Origin: Plectosphaerella cucumerina
Taxonomy: Eukaryota > Ascomycota > Sordariomycetes > Glomerellales > Plectosphaerellaceae
Length of the DNA stretch: 64,000 nucleotides
Direction of reading: 5' to 3'
NCBI GenBank assembly: GCA_020746995.1
Contig: JAGPXD010000001.1
Coordinates: 5,766,001 to 5,830,000, forward strand
Position numbers and translations under genes: made by a program. The notes under the pieces are model-generated. The model saw only the letters and a list, made by a program, of their open reading frames with translations, searched no databases and had not been told where the DNA came from. Below are positions 34,537 through 45,391 of this stretch, in pieces. Every line of letters starts with the position of its first letter. The stretch's first letter is position 1.

Positions 34537-37500
34537 TTTCGGAGGCGGTGGACAGTCGATCGACTGTCGCGTGCGGGAAGGTTGCGGGGAAGTCGGGGTT
34601 CTTTTGTAAAGGGCGACTCCGGGGTAAGCTCGAGTCACGATCTGGCGGGTTTGTTTCGTCTCTAGGTCTGCGCGTGGGAGGATGGTGTCACGCGGGCCCG
34701 TGGCAGTGTTTGTCGGTGCTATGTGTTGTTCTGGGAGTGGGTGTCGATCTGAGTAGGCCTCACTAGCAAGCTCATGGGGTGGCTGTGTGAGGACTCGAGG
34801 GTGGGTAGGACGAGCTGGGGAAGAGAGAGTGGTGTGTGTGGTGGAGGGCGTCGCGGGGGGGAGGGCGAAGGGTGGGCAAATATATGAGGTCTGGAATACC
34901 GGGCAGTTCGAGGGCGACAGGGGTGTGTGCGGTGTGCGGTAGGTAGTGTGGGTGGCGGTCGGCAAGGTTCGAGTGACAAGCAACTTGAACGCAACCCCGT
35001 CCGGTGCGGAGGTGATCGCCGGGGGAGCGGGAGAAGGCGGGAAGGGGGAGGCGAAGAACAAGGAAAAGAAAGAGATTTAGCAGTAAAAATGGAAACGAGA
35101 CGAGATGGGGGGTGGTGTGACGGCGCTGGTCAGGAGACGAGACGCCGAAGCCGTCGCTGGACTTGGACGGACTCGACTGGACTTGACATGACAAGAGTGA
35201 CGGAGTGCTTGTACCCTCCCGTCCACTGCTGCTGGCAGTTTGCCGCGGAGGATTCATTTTGGGGGTGGGTCCCGCCGGTGTGGCCGCCTGCCGGAGATGG
35301 GCCTCGTCTCGTGCCGACCGCCGACTCGATGGAAGAACCGCCTACGCCGTCCGAATCGCGACTCGTTCGCCCTTGCGCCCCTGGGCCTAGCCCCGACGTG
35401 GGCTGGGCCAGGTTCGCTGCCATTTCGGTGTCGTGATTCCTGGTGGTGTGGTCGGGACGCTTGGCCAATGGTCCGGAGAGCGTTGCGCAAACCGTCGACG
35501 CCGTTTGTGGCACTGGCCGACCAAGACCTGGGAATAGAATACCACCAGACCACAGGATAGGCTCTGTCAGCCCGGCGCCGAACCTAGCGCGAGGTACCAC
35601 CGGCCGAAATCGCCCAGACGAAAAAAAGATGGGCAGAGTTCGCAGCCTGTGATGACATGCGATCCATCTTCGCCGCTGATCTCCAGTGGGCTGACCCCGT
35701 CCGTCCTCGGTGACCTGACGTCGGGACCCTGCGGGCGTATCGAATCAGATTACCAACGAGCACAAGAGTCGTCAAGTCGACACTCCAAGGGTCCGCGTTG
35801 TGGGCCATGATGATGCACCGGCAGCGCCAATCATGCCGGTTGCGTTGGTTGCTCCACGATAAACACTGGGGAACCAAGGGTCTCTCACACTGCACCTCCC
35901 ACTCCTGGAGATTCGCGGAGGCGTCCAAGCCGCTTGGCGGCCCACGACGACAAGGAAAGCCAAGATACAAGTACATCCAAAGTAAGATTCGCTCCAACAG
36001 CCCGTGGCTGATTCGTGCTGGGATGTGAAGTGAGGGGGCACGACGTCAATTGGTCTCCGGATCGTCATGCGAGGTGGAGGGGACTCGGAGCAAGAGGAAC
36101 AGGGGAGGGGCAGAGGGGGATTTTGATTCTGCCGAATCTGGCTGATATCAAAAGAGGGTTGCGGGCTTGTTTGAAAGATTGGCCCGTATCTGTGTCCCTG
36201 CGCCAGAAGGAGGGGAAGTGGGAGTACAGCTTAAACGGCCTGCAGGAGCAGGGGTGGGAGTCGATGGTGACGTGGTTAACCACCAGTGCAACACAACTTG
36301 AAGTCGAAGGGATCGAGACCGGTCGAAACAGTCCGGAGGGGGACAAACACTTGATTGCTTCTCGACAACGAGTGGCCAGGAGTCCTTAGCCAGATCGAAA
36401 GCTCGACTTGTAAGCACGGCGAGCCTGTGATTCCCTGGTCATGTGCTTCCGCTGTCGTGGTGTTCTTTCGTCCCCTCCATATCAAACATGTTCGGCGGCT
36501 TCTGCAGAGCCCGAGCATGACATCCTTGGCTTGTGTCACGGTTCGGGAATCTTCGACAGACCTACTGAGCCGCATCACCTTGGCATATGTTCAGCTGTTG
36601 TTTTCAACTAGCCTGCCAACTGCATAGACAAGCATGCAACGATGCAACGTCGAAGCACGCACTTTTCCCCTGCCCGTACGTCGGCGAGGAAGCTCATCGA
36701 CAACCGACATGTGAGCGACCAAGGACCTTGAGGTGCGATGAGACATCCGATGGAACCCGATATAAGGCTCTCGAAGTCAATCCCTCCCCCCAAGCGCCTT
36801 GACTTCTCATTCTCGGCAATTCGCGGCCGCATCGTCACTGGACCACGTCGAAGCTGTGCCACACCACATCACCGCATGATATGATACCTGCAGGACACCA
36901 CGTCTCAATCTCGAGATTATCCCAGCCAAAGGATGAGACAGAAAGCCACTCACAGATGTCACGCCATCTGATTGCGCCGGTCTGTCGGCATCGGTGTTGT
37001 CAACCGCCAGCCCTGGGCCTCGGGGCCAGAAGGACCCTGATCTTCAGCCGACCCTGGCAGCCCTAGCCCCGGCGACCACCGCCTTGGTGAGGGGCGCCGG
37101 ACCCTCTGAATCGGCACACCACACAACTCTGCGAGAGACACCACCGCCATCCCGACTGGCCCGCCACGCCACTTCGGCGGCAGCGAGACAACCGATCGGA
37201 CAGGTGGTCGAGGCCGCCCCCAAACTCACCGTCGGCTTTACGCCTTGTTCCTCGGACTTCCGACTCGACCTGGACGACACACCTCTTCGGTGCATGCATG
37301 TCCGTCCACTGCTGCTTCTTTTTCCTCTGTGTACATTGGACATGTCATATCAATGCTTAGACGAGATGCACCCCGCGCCGGTGGACAGCGGGAACCCACA
37401 CGACGAGACTCAATCCGAAATGACCGCCCCGCAATGACGTCGTTCACCTGACTCTCATCTCGGCCACTAGCAGAGTGCTTCACTTTGGTGCCGAGTCGAA

Positions 37501-39267
37501 GCGCTGCCAAACTCTGAAGTCAGCTACCAGGGCTCTGAAGTAGATACTAGGTTACAGACTCTTCACAGTTTTCTTCACGCTTCAGAGTTACTGTTCAGAA
37601 TTAAAAAGCCGCGCAAGGCCGGTGGATCTGACCAGAATAGCCCTCTGAACAATTGACCAGAGAATGAGCCAGCAAATGAAAGCTATCGGGTTGCCTGGAC
37701 CGTAGCCCGCGAGACGATGTCGCCCTCTTCATGAAAGTACGGCGTCTTGCCCTTGAATGTGTTTTTCTTGCTTGAGTCCGTGGTGCAAGTTGCTACTCGG
37801 ATGGTTGAATCCCGCTTCGTGCACGACTTGGGCGGCTTTCATGCTGCAAAGCTGAGCATCGGGGCACAGCTTACGGTTCGTTGCCTCGACATATTGCTGA
37901 GTCTATATCTCTCAAGTCTTGATCTCGGAAACACGAATATACAATCAAGTCCGTACGCTCGTTTTCGGGTGTTCAATGTCCGATTTCGCGGTCTCTTCGA
38001 ACTCAACCGTAGAATATGCCACAAGCACCCTCGGGTTCTGATGTGGGATCAAACTTAGAGCATGGTAGCAGTTGGGGCTATCAAGCATACAAAGGTCTTT
38101 CTCAGCGTGGTTGTCAGTCGATCTCCCACCCGCCAACCTCTTGTCCCTTTCCCACGACTTGTGAACGAAGCGAGTTGGAAGACGGAACAACCTGTCCAGC
38201 CTGCGTTGGCGGAAAGAACCAGCAACGAGGCCGGCTCCAAAGTTTCGTTTGCTGAAACGAGACATGTCCTTGACAAACATACATGCCATTGTGCCATGTC
38301 CCCGAACTTCCGGATTGCGCTGGTTGCACTCAGAAGATGAGCACCGCGCAGCACCTACCATCAGCAACTCGTTCCTCGAGCGTTTTGCACGAGCAACACG
38401 GCAGTTTGATGTCTGTATGAGAAAATGACTGATGAAATTACACACTGGCAAACAATAACCTTTCCCTCATGTCGAGATGCCGGATTATCACCAAGTCAAT
38501 GCGCGGCGGGGTTCCATGACAGCGTCTTCAACTCCAGAGCGCGCTGGGCTCTGGTGCCCAAAACGCCGGTAAGGCCGCCCTCCAACAATGCGAATAGACT
38601 GCGAGGCAATTGGAGTGGAGAGGGTGCGAGGAGAAAAACCTGGCCGGCGCTTTGGAATGGACTGGGTGGCGATGACGGTGCATAAAAGACGCAGTCCAGG
38701 GACACCCCCGCATGCTCGTGAGCTTCGTTCGCGCCAGCATGCGTGCACGATATGCAGTCGGGGCGCAATTTCGCCATTCTCCGGGACATCATCATGGTCA
38801 CCGTGGCGCATACGAAAACGACATGGTAAATGGTACTGACATCCTGCAAGGGCTATACTCCTGGGCACACGCGCGCGACTGCGGAAAACAAGGCTTGGTG
38901 TTCATTACATGCGATCGCCAACTCCCAGCTGAAAATAGAGTACAACAAGTCGTGGACCTCGTAATCTCCTTTCGCCTGTGCTGCCAAATCCATATGCGCC
39001 GGACAGACCGAGACGGGAAAAAAAAGGGCTCATCCCGGCTGCGTGCGCAACAAGGCGTCCCTCCTCGTCGCTACTGTCCGTCAAAAATCTGGGTATCTTC
39101 CGGCATAGCCAATCGACATCTGAGACCATAGGCTCCTCGTCATATGAGCGCATCGTGCACTCGTCGCGTAGCTGTCGTTCTTCCGTAGCTCGTGGTGATC
39201 CTATGACCGCAGCCCCCAGGCAGTCGGTCGTGTGATGCGTGAGATGGTAGAAGTGCGGGCGGTTGCC
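34537..39267. other. Largest gene-free stretch
   Basis: About 4.7 kb with no gene I can support on either strand. The first 550 bp are the pyrimidine-rich (on the minus strand) leader of the F-box gene. The rest has stops in all frames at roughly random spacing, mixed composition, and no recognisable transposon protein. A small inverted repeat sits at 37510-37589. It may hold a diverged element or non-coding RNA, but nothing in the sequence shows this. Confidence 0.45.
37510..37589. repeat. Short inverted repeat with internal direct copy
   Basis: AACTCTGAAG at 37510-37519 is matched by its exact reverse complement CTTCAGAGTT at 37580-37589. A partial third copy (CTCTGAAGTAG) lies between them at about 37533. 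The element is A/T-richer than its surroundings and 80 bp long. It could be a small non-autonomous element or a stem-loop; target-site duplications are not obvious. Confidence 0.4.
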
Positions 39268-39921
39268 TCAGATGGCGACCCAGATGAGCATGACGACAAC
39301 GTCCAGTCCCTTGCCCTCGCCGCCATCGTACTTGTACGACCACATGCCGTCCTTCTTCTCGTCCCAGTAGGCGCCGGTCGAGGAGTGCATTCCACGGCGG
39401 CCGACGTGGGGCTTGCCGTCAGTAGCGGTAGGAGTCTCAGACGAGGTAGAGATGTGTGGCTCCTCAGCGCCGGCCTCGCTGCCCTTAGACTTGTTAAGCG
39501 ACGCCGTGGGGACGAGGTGCTGGACGATCGTGCTGTTGCATGCAAACTTGAAGCCAGGGGCGGATGCGCCCTGGGGAGTTGACTCGGAGATGACGGCCTT
39601 GAGGACAGACGACTAGAGCCATTGTTTAGTCCATGCATTCGGCGAGAAGGTCGGGCTCAACGTACAATGATGGTAGAGTTCCACTCCGCAGTCTTGGAGT
39701 GGTCGTAGAAGTCCGCACTCCCAATCGCGCTCTGGCAGGCCTAGATGAATTGTTAGATAGATGATGGCAGACAACATTCCCGAACACAACTTACGTCGGT
39801 GGCGATCTGCTTGAGGCGGGTGAAAGGGATGGGCTGCGAGTGCTCTGTCAGCGTTTACCCCAGATGCGGCGTGTCAAGGGGCAGCGCCACGAACAGGAGT
39901 AGGTCCGGTCGGGGTGGCCAT
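39268..39921 (-). CDS. Tctex-type dynein light chain
   Basis: Minus-strand gene of four exons: 39895-39921, 39795-39833, 39666-39740 and 39268-39612, all joined in phase 0. Introns of 61, 54 and 53 nt have donors GTTCGT, GTAAGT and GTACGT. The product is 161 residues. The core reads PIPFTRLKQIATDACQSAIG, then AEWNSTIISSVLKAVIS, and ends WDEKKDGMWSYKYDGGEGKG followed by a hydrophobic VVVMLIWVAI, the typical C-terminal beta-strand arrangement of the Tctex/DYNLT family. Such chains dimerise on the dynein intermediate chain and link cargo to the motor on microtubules. A roughly 40-residue Ser/Thr-rich insertion (about 99-140) makes it longer than the usual 110-115 residues. It lies head to head with VTC1. 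Confidence in the first exon is lower because its donor is not the common one. Confidence 0.87.
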
Positions 39922-40683
39922 TGTAGCGGTTTATTTGGTCAAAAGCAGTGTAGGAGTCGTTGAGATGATCGAGGTCGAGTATGGACGTCGAGAAGTCTGG
40001 TGGCCAGCGAGAGAGGTGCGGTCGGGGGTTGTGTAGGGGATAAAGTGGTGAGACTTCCTGGCGTGGTTATGGCAGCCTCACATGGAAATTAATAAACCGC
40101 CCGGCCTTGTTTGGGTGCTGCCTCCGCGTCGCATCAATCCGACAACGCGAGGGGCAACCGCGACCGGAGCAACAGCATCAGGCGGTTAGTCACATGACTG
40201 ATAACCCCGATAAGCTGCCGAAATCGAATGTTAGGTAATCCCCCTGACAGACGGGCCTCGTTCCTTGGTCAACGAGCCAACCACAAGAAGGGCCAAGGGC
40301 ACGTGCCTGGCTGCTTTCCCGCTGCAGGAGGTGGCTTTCGACGACAGGGATGCTCGGCGGTGCGGGACAGCGTTAGCTTGGCAGCTTCGGGTGATGCCTC
40401 TGCTCGCGAACGACCACGACCTCACGACGATTTTCTCTCAAGATCAGGGCTTGCGCACGGTTGAAGTCTCTGCAGGATCCAATTGACGTCGCGAACAACA
40501 AACATCTCTAATTCTCCAGCCTCTCAGTCCTTAAACCAGTTCGGCTCCACGGAAATCCTCGACGGTCATCAGCATCCTCAGCCTAGACTACGATCAAGGT
40601 CATCCGAAACAACAGCCTCGCCTCGAGATCGCAGCATCAACTTACCCCTCGAAGTCCTCGATCAGCCGATCACTATCGCCACC
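39922..40683. promoter_or_regulatory. Divergent promoter, dynein light chain / VTC1
   Basis: A gap of 762 bp between two head-to-head genes. It carries a perfect CACGTG palindrome at 40298-40307, a CACATG box near 40191, and a C/A-rich leader from about 40490 to 40683 ahead of VTC1. Confidence 0.55.
40298..40307. promoter_or_regulatory. CACGTG E-box palindrome upstream of VTC1
   Basis: GGCACGTGCC, a perfect 10-bp palindrome with the CACGTG core, about 380 bp before the VTC1 ATG. CACGTG is the known core site of the phosphate-starvation bHLH factors Pho4 (yeast) and NUC-1 (Neurospora), and yeast VTC genes are phosphate-regulated. Phosphate control here is therefore a reasonable inference, though other bHLH factors use the same core. 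Confidence 0.5.
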
Positions 40684-41159
40684 ATGTCTAGCCAGCCTCT
40701 CCTCCAGACTGCCCCGGGTACGATGCCGAAGGAAGCCTTCCAACCAGGCACTCCCCGTCCTCCCAAACCCAACCTTCGCTAATCCCCTCTCCCACAGGCA
40801 AGCGCATTGCCCTCCCGACCCGCGTCGAGCCCAAGGTCTTCTTCGCCAACGAGCGTACCTTCCTCTCATGGCTCAACTTCACCGTCATTCTCGGCGCCCT
40901 CGCCATCGGCATGCTGAACTTTGGCGACCGCCCTGCCTTCATCAGCGCCTTCCTCTTCACCGGCGTCGCCATGCTCACCATGATCTACGCACTGGTGACA
41001 TATCACTGGCGCGCAAAGTCGATTCGCGTCCGCGGCCAGGCCGGCTTCGATGACCGATTCGGACCTACGTTCCTGGCCATCATCCTGCTGCTTGCCGTCA
41101 TCGTCAACTTCATCCTCAGGATCACCTACGCCGGAAAGGAGAAGCACGGCGCGCACTAG
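40684..41159 (+). CDS. VTC1: Vacuolar transporter chaperone subunit VTC1
   Basis: Two exons, 40684-40717 and 40798-41159, with an 80-nt intron (GTACGA..CAG, branch-like GCTAATC). The joint gives [20 protein letters not shown]. The product is 131 residues, close to the yeast length. VTC1 is the small three-helix membrane subunit of the vacuolar polyphosphate polymerase complex. The N-terminal block [19 protein letters not shown] is the family signature, followed by three membrane helices (about 30-47, 54-74 and 98-118) separated by the loop [13 protein letters not shown] and DDRFGPT. The conserved basic and acidic residues of this signature (R, E, K, R) are present. The match to VTC1 is unusually close across the full length. 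The upstream CACGTG box suggests phosphate control. Confidence 0.97.
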
Positions 41160-41546
41160 ATGCTCTATTTTATCGAGTTTGCGAGTCTGGCGCTATGCGT
41201 TCTGCAACAAGTCTCGTCGGAGGAGATGGATACGGTTCCGAGGCTGAATTGTGACGAGCAAGGGGCCTCCCGACACGATCTATTGTACATTCGAAGTCGA
41301 AGAGGAATGGTCAAGGTTGGGACACCAATTGTGGCGCAACATGCGAGTTGGGTACGGGTGTTTTCGCGGGAACGATATGCGGCTGTCATTTTCATCATAG
41401 ATAGGACCCGGGCAGCGAGTGCGAATCAAAAGACCTTTAGCGAAGTCATTCCATAATTGGGGGGTATCATGCCGTGAGCCCGTCCGTGTCTCTAAAACGC
41501 GGATAGAAAAAATGTTATCCGCCTAACTCGTTGACGGTGACTCTCG
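41160..41546. other. Convergent intergenic region
   Basis: Short tail-to-tail gap between VTC1 and the Alba-like gene. It contains presumed 3' UTRs; no other feature is seen. Confidence 0.5.
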
Positions 41547-42281
41547 TCACGTAGCGGCCTGTGCTTCATTGGACTGTGTTGAAACATCCGCCCGTCCCTT
41601 GAGCTCCGGGATCTGTACCTGGGCGAGGAAGATGCTCAAGGACATCTGCGCCTTCCGCACAGGCGCCGGGGCCACAGCCTTGTCCAGGCGAGCCCTGCTC
41701 TCCATCCTTTCGAAGTCATCATCGTCATCGCTCTCCGGCTCTGCCACATCTTCTGCCTCATTCTCTGCCGTCTGAGAACCCTCTTTCTTCGCTGCGAGGC
41801 TTGGCGGCAGCTCGTAAAGCATGTTGTACTGGAACCACCGCCAGTCACCACCGCTCTTGCCTTGCCGCACAAGCTCCCGTTTGACCTGCTCGACGATTGT
41901 AATCATCTTGTTGGCGTCGGAGGGTCTAGCATGGAGGTAGACCACGCGAGGCCGAGGATCGCCATTGTCCTTGTGCAGGTGTTCGAGAATTCGGGTGTTC
42001 CGCTTGGAGATCTTGGTGGAAGATATCGTGAATGCTGGCAGAACGTCGTACTTGGGCTTGAGGTCTTCCAGAAGGGTCTCCTGCACACTCGAGAGGGGCG
42101 CACTTGAGGAAGTCTCGTCGGCTGGTGGGATTGTCGGAGGCATGTTCGCAGCTTGTGATGGCTCTTCCTCCGGGACTGTCCTTCTTCGTTTGCGGGGCAT
42201 TTCGGGTTCTTGGGATTGCGATTTCTTGCGCTTCTCCTGTGCCGTCTTCGTTGTAGCAGTAGAAGCTTGCGGTTGTGCCAT
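41547..42281 (-). CDS. Alba-fold nucleic-acid-binding protein, RNase P/MRP subunit-like
   Basis: Minus-strand single-exon gene of 244 residues. A basic, Pro-rich head (KRKK, PRKRRR, likely a nuclear signal) leads into an Alba-like domain at about 78-158: YDVLPAFTISSTKISKRNTR, a variable loop, then VVYLHARPSDANKMITIVEQ, followed by WFQYNMLYELP. The Alba fold binds RNA; in fungi such proteins include the Pop6/Pop7 (Rpp25/Rpp20) subunits of nuclear RNase P and RNase MRP. An acidic stretch (PESDDDDDFERME, about 182-194) and a short conserved-looking tail (MSLSIFLAQVQIPE) complete the protein. Which of the two subunits it matches, or whether it is another Alba protein, cannot be settled by eye. 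Confidence 0.75.
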   Translation of the reverse strand: MAQPQASTATTKTAQEKRKKSQSQEPEMPRKRRRTVPEEEPSQAANMPPTIPPADETSSSAPLSSVQETLLEDLKPKYDVLPAFTISSTKISKRNTRILEHLHKDNGDPRPRVVYLHARPSDANKMITIVEQVKRELVRQGKSGGDWRWFQYNMLYELPPSLAAKKEGSQTAENEAEDVAEPESDDDDDFERMESRARLDKAVAPAPVRKAQMSLSIFLAQVQIPELKGRADVSTQSNEAQAAT

Positions 42282-45200
42282 TGGGGATCAGGGCAGGGAG
42301 GCTTTGTCGGTGTCTGCACCAGTGAGCGGGAGTGCTGATGGTCGTTACGAGTGCCAGAGCTGACAGCTAGTTGATGGAGGGGTGAAAATTAATTCTGGAC
42401 TTGATGCGCATGGGCCACATGCAGCCACGGGCCAGTCACCTCACTGCAGCATCGATTTCTCACAAGGCTCGACTCGACCGTATTTGCGATGGCAGTTTCC
42501 CATTGTAGGCTCATTCTTCCAATAGACATGATCTTCTCGTTACGCAGGGGCGTGTTGCTATTTTCTTCCGGAGGTTTGCTCCATCTGCCATTCCTCAGCG
42601 CAGCCCGAAGAATGTGGGGACTGGGGACGACGATTCAACCCCGGCAGCCCGGCTGGCATGTTAAGACAAGGCTGAATGTGTCTGATATCGCCTCTCAATT
42701 CACATCTCTGCATCGTGAACTGTCGTCAACGTGCACTGGTCAGACAGGGTAGAACCTAGCGCATCTTCTGCTGACGGCCGCATCTTATCTCGAGGAGCGA
42801 AGTCTCCTCGATTGGCTCGCGCCAAGCCCGGCTCTTGTGTAATTCGACGGGGTCCGTTCCGACACTAGAATGCAAGGGGAAAGTTCCCTGGCAGTTGGCA
42901 TGTTCGTCGACCGGCGACGCAGATTCAGCCACCTGTCAACCTCGACGACCAGAGACCAGCGGGGTAGCTTCTGGCAAGTACCATCACACACGTAAGAACT
43001 GGGCGTCGCTAGCGTACGCCTCTGGCATTGCTTCGAACGTGTTCCGATTAGCAGAATCATCACTGCTATGGGTTGGGTAAGGAATCTTTGTCGAAGTGGC
43101 AGGCTGTTACCCCGGTTCCCAGCCGAATTACAGCAGATGGATGCCGACAGCCACCACGCGGCTCAGGCGGCAGGGGGGCCATAGCTCCTCGGTGAAAGGG
43201 GCCGGGGATGACCTCGCTTCCAGAGAAACAAACAACTGCCTCGAGTTTGGGTACCTCGGAATGTCCATTTACCCCTCGCGATCGAGAGGCGGCGGCACTG
43301 GCGCCTGTGGAGGCTGAAAGTAGAACATCTCATAGGCCTCCATGTCTTAATGAGGTAATATTTGAGTTTGGTCGCACAGGCGTGGGCAGCCGGCTTCAAA
43401 CGTCCGGCCATCACCAGAGATGGAGGGCATCGCAAAACGAACCATCTCATCCAGACAGAACGAGTCGTGTACTGGTCGCTGGGTTGGCAAGGTTGGCTTG
43501 GCAGCCAAGCGTGAAACAAACACTGACGGGGACGTCTAGCGACGAATCCTCGACCTTGGTCGTCTAGATGCAAGCAGCTTTCGAGTCAGACGGGCCACCC
43601 ACGATTGAGGGGCCAACATGCGCAATCGCATTGTCGGGCTGGCTGAAGCGGTTTTAGTCCGAGAAGCTATGACAAGGGCTGTGGACCCTGGGGAAAGCTC
43701 CCCGGAAGCCGCGGCCAGTCGCGGGCGCCATCGAAGGGGCCGACGTCCTCGGGTCCCCGCCGACATGCTGACAGAGAGCCAGAGAGCCACAACGATACGA
43801 CTGGGGGGTGAGGGGCGTTGCCATTTTCGTAAGACATGGTATCGGGTTGCGATGCGCTCGCCGCTATGCGAGGCGAAATGGAAGGCGGAGAGCAGATATG
43901 CACCGAGATGCGGGCACTGGGGGCCGTCAAGTTTGTCGTTTGTTCTTCTGCGTGGGTCTCGTCTTGCGCGCCTCTCGGAAGGCCTTCTATTTGGGAAAGA
44001 AAAGTTGTTCCACGTCGTAGCCTGGCAGTCGACAGCCGGTCGTGGATACCACCCCTGCCTCTCAAATGGTGACAAAAAAGGAAGCAGCCAACCACGACTC
44101 CTCCCACCCATCCACACCAGCCCCCCCTTGCTGGCCAGCGACTTGCATGATACCATGCAGCATGGCTAGCTGCCTCCAGATCCTAGGTACCGGACAGGGC
44201 CAAATGCTCGATGCCAAGGATCGCACCCACGACCCACCCCTGCAGCCTTCACGGATGCTCAGTTGCTCTTGCCTTCACGTCTGATTGCATCTGATTTCAC
44301 CATCAGGTTGGAAGTTGCCAGGAAGCAGAGAGAGGACCCACTCCGCCCCCCCGACGGCGTGGGACATCAGTGGCTCCCGGGCCTCATCTGGCTGGGGCCT
44401 TCCCTCCAACTGGAAGCTTCCCAGGTGCCCACACCCCCCTAAACTGTCCGCGCAGTCGTCCAAGCCTCGCCCTCGTGTGAATCATTCCCTCCCATTCCAT
44501 TCAAGTCCCCCCTTTCTCTCTCCCCCCCCTCCGCCCCAATCTCCTGCACCTTCCGCCCAACACCACCACCCCCCAAACATTCGACACGAACGCCCGCCTT
44601 TGGAGAAGATCAATCTTGCCGACCTCTCATTTCTTCCCCCTTTCCTACTTTTCCTCTCACTCACTTGCCAACAACGCAAACTACCTTCGCGCACTCCTTT
44701 TTCCACCACCATTTTCGCAAAAGTCGAGGCTTTCACTAGCGCTCGGCATCAACCTCGTGTCAACTATCGACTTTTCGTCGCGCGACTCGCCACCCGCCGC
44801 CGACCGGAGCATCCGCCCGACGACCGCCTGAAAGACCGCCAGGCAGCTCTCCCTGTCTGCCTAGGTTATTCCTGCCTGCGCCGCGCCGCCGCCCTTCATC
44901 GTCGCGTCCCATCCGGGTTTCCGTTGGGTTTGAGAAAGTAAAAGGGGACCAACCCGACTTGAGCTCAGGCCACATCACCCGTCTTTGCCTGTTCCCTGCC
45001 TGCCTGCCTTGCGCAAGCTTGCGCGCCTTCCCTCCCTTCGCCGCCCCCTTTTCGACTTCGGCCCAGCTGGAGCCAAATCAAACAATCCGAAACCCCACCC
45101 CCGTCCTGCAGGGCGGCCCACCGTTACGTCAGCTTGCGTGCGTCCCGAGAGGCACCTCACTCATCTCACACTCCCGTCGTCCCCCCCCCCGTCCTTCTCA

Positions 45201-45391
45201 GACGGTCACTCATCACCAACCCCGTCACGGACACGGTCACCCGGAGTCCTTTTTCTCTTTCATCGACCCTCGTCGAAACTCGTCCAGGCCCGCCCTTTTC
45301 AGGTCTCGACGACTCGATCTCACCGAGTCGCTGCATCGATCAAGGCTTGCGCACGCATCGCCTTGACTCGCCCGTCGCCACCCGCCAGAGC
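42282..45391. other. Long gene-free stretch and AHC1-like leader
   Basis: About 3.1 kb with no supportable gene. From 42480 to 44280 the DNA has mixed composition and short frames on both strands without domains. From about 44300 to 45391 the plus strand is strongly C/T-rich, a long leader or promoter for the AHC1-like gene. Confidence 0.5.

Noticed and set aside
33352..34665. Plus-strand open frame of 437 codons across the F-box gene
   Set aside because: Gly/Val/Ala-rich antisense shadow; the minus-strand frame carries the F-box and cysteine cluster.
34537..39267. Degenerate transposon in the largest gap
   Set aside because: No transposase, reverse-transcriptase or long terminal repeat pattern could be read; only a small inverted repeat is present.
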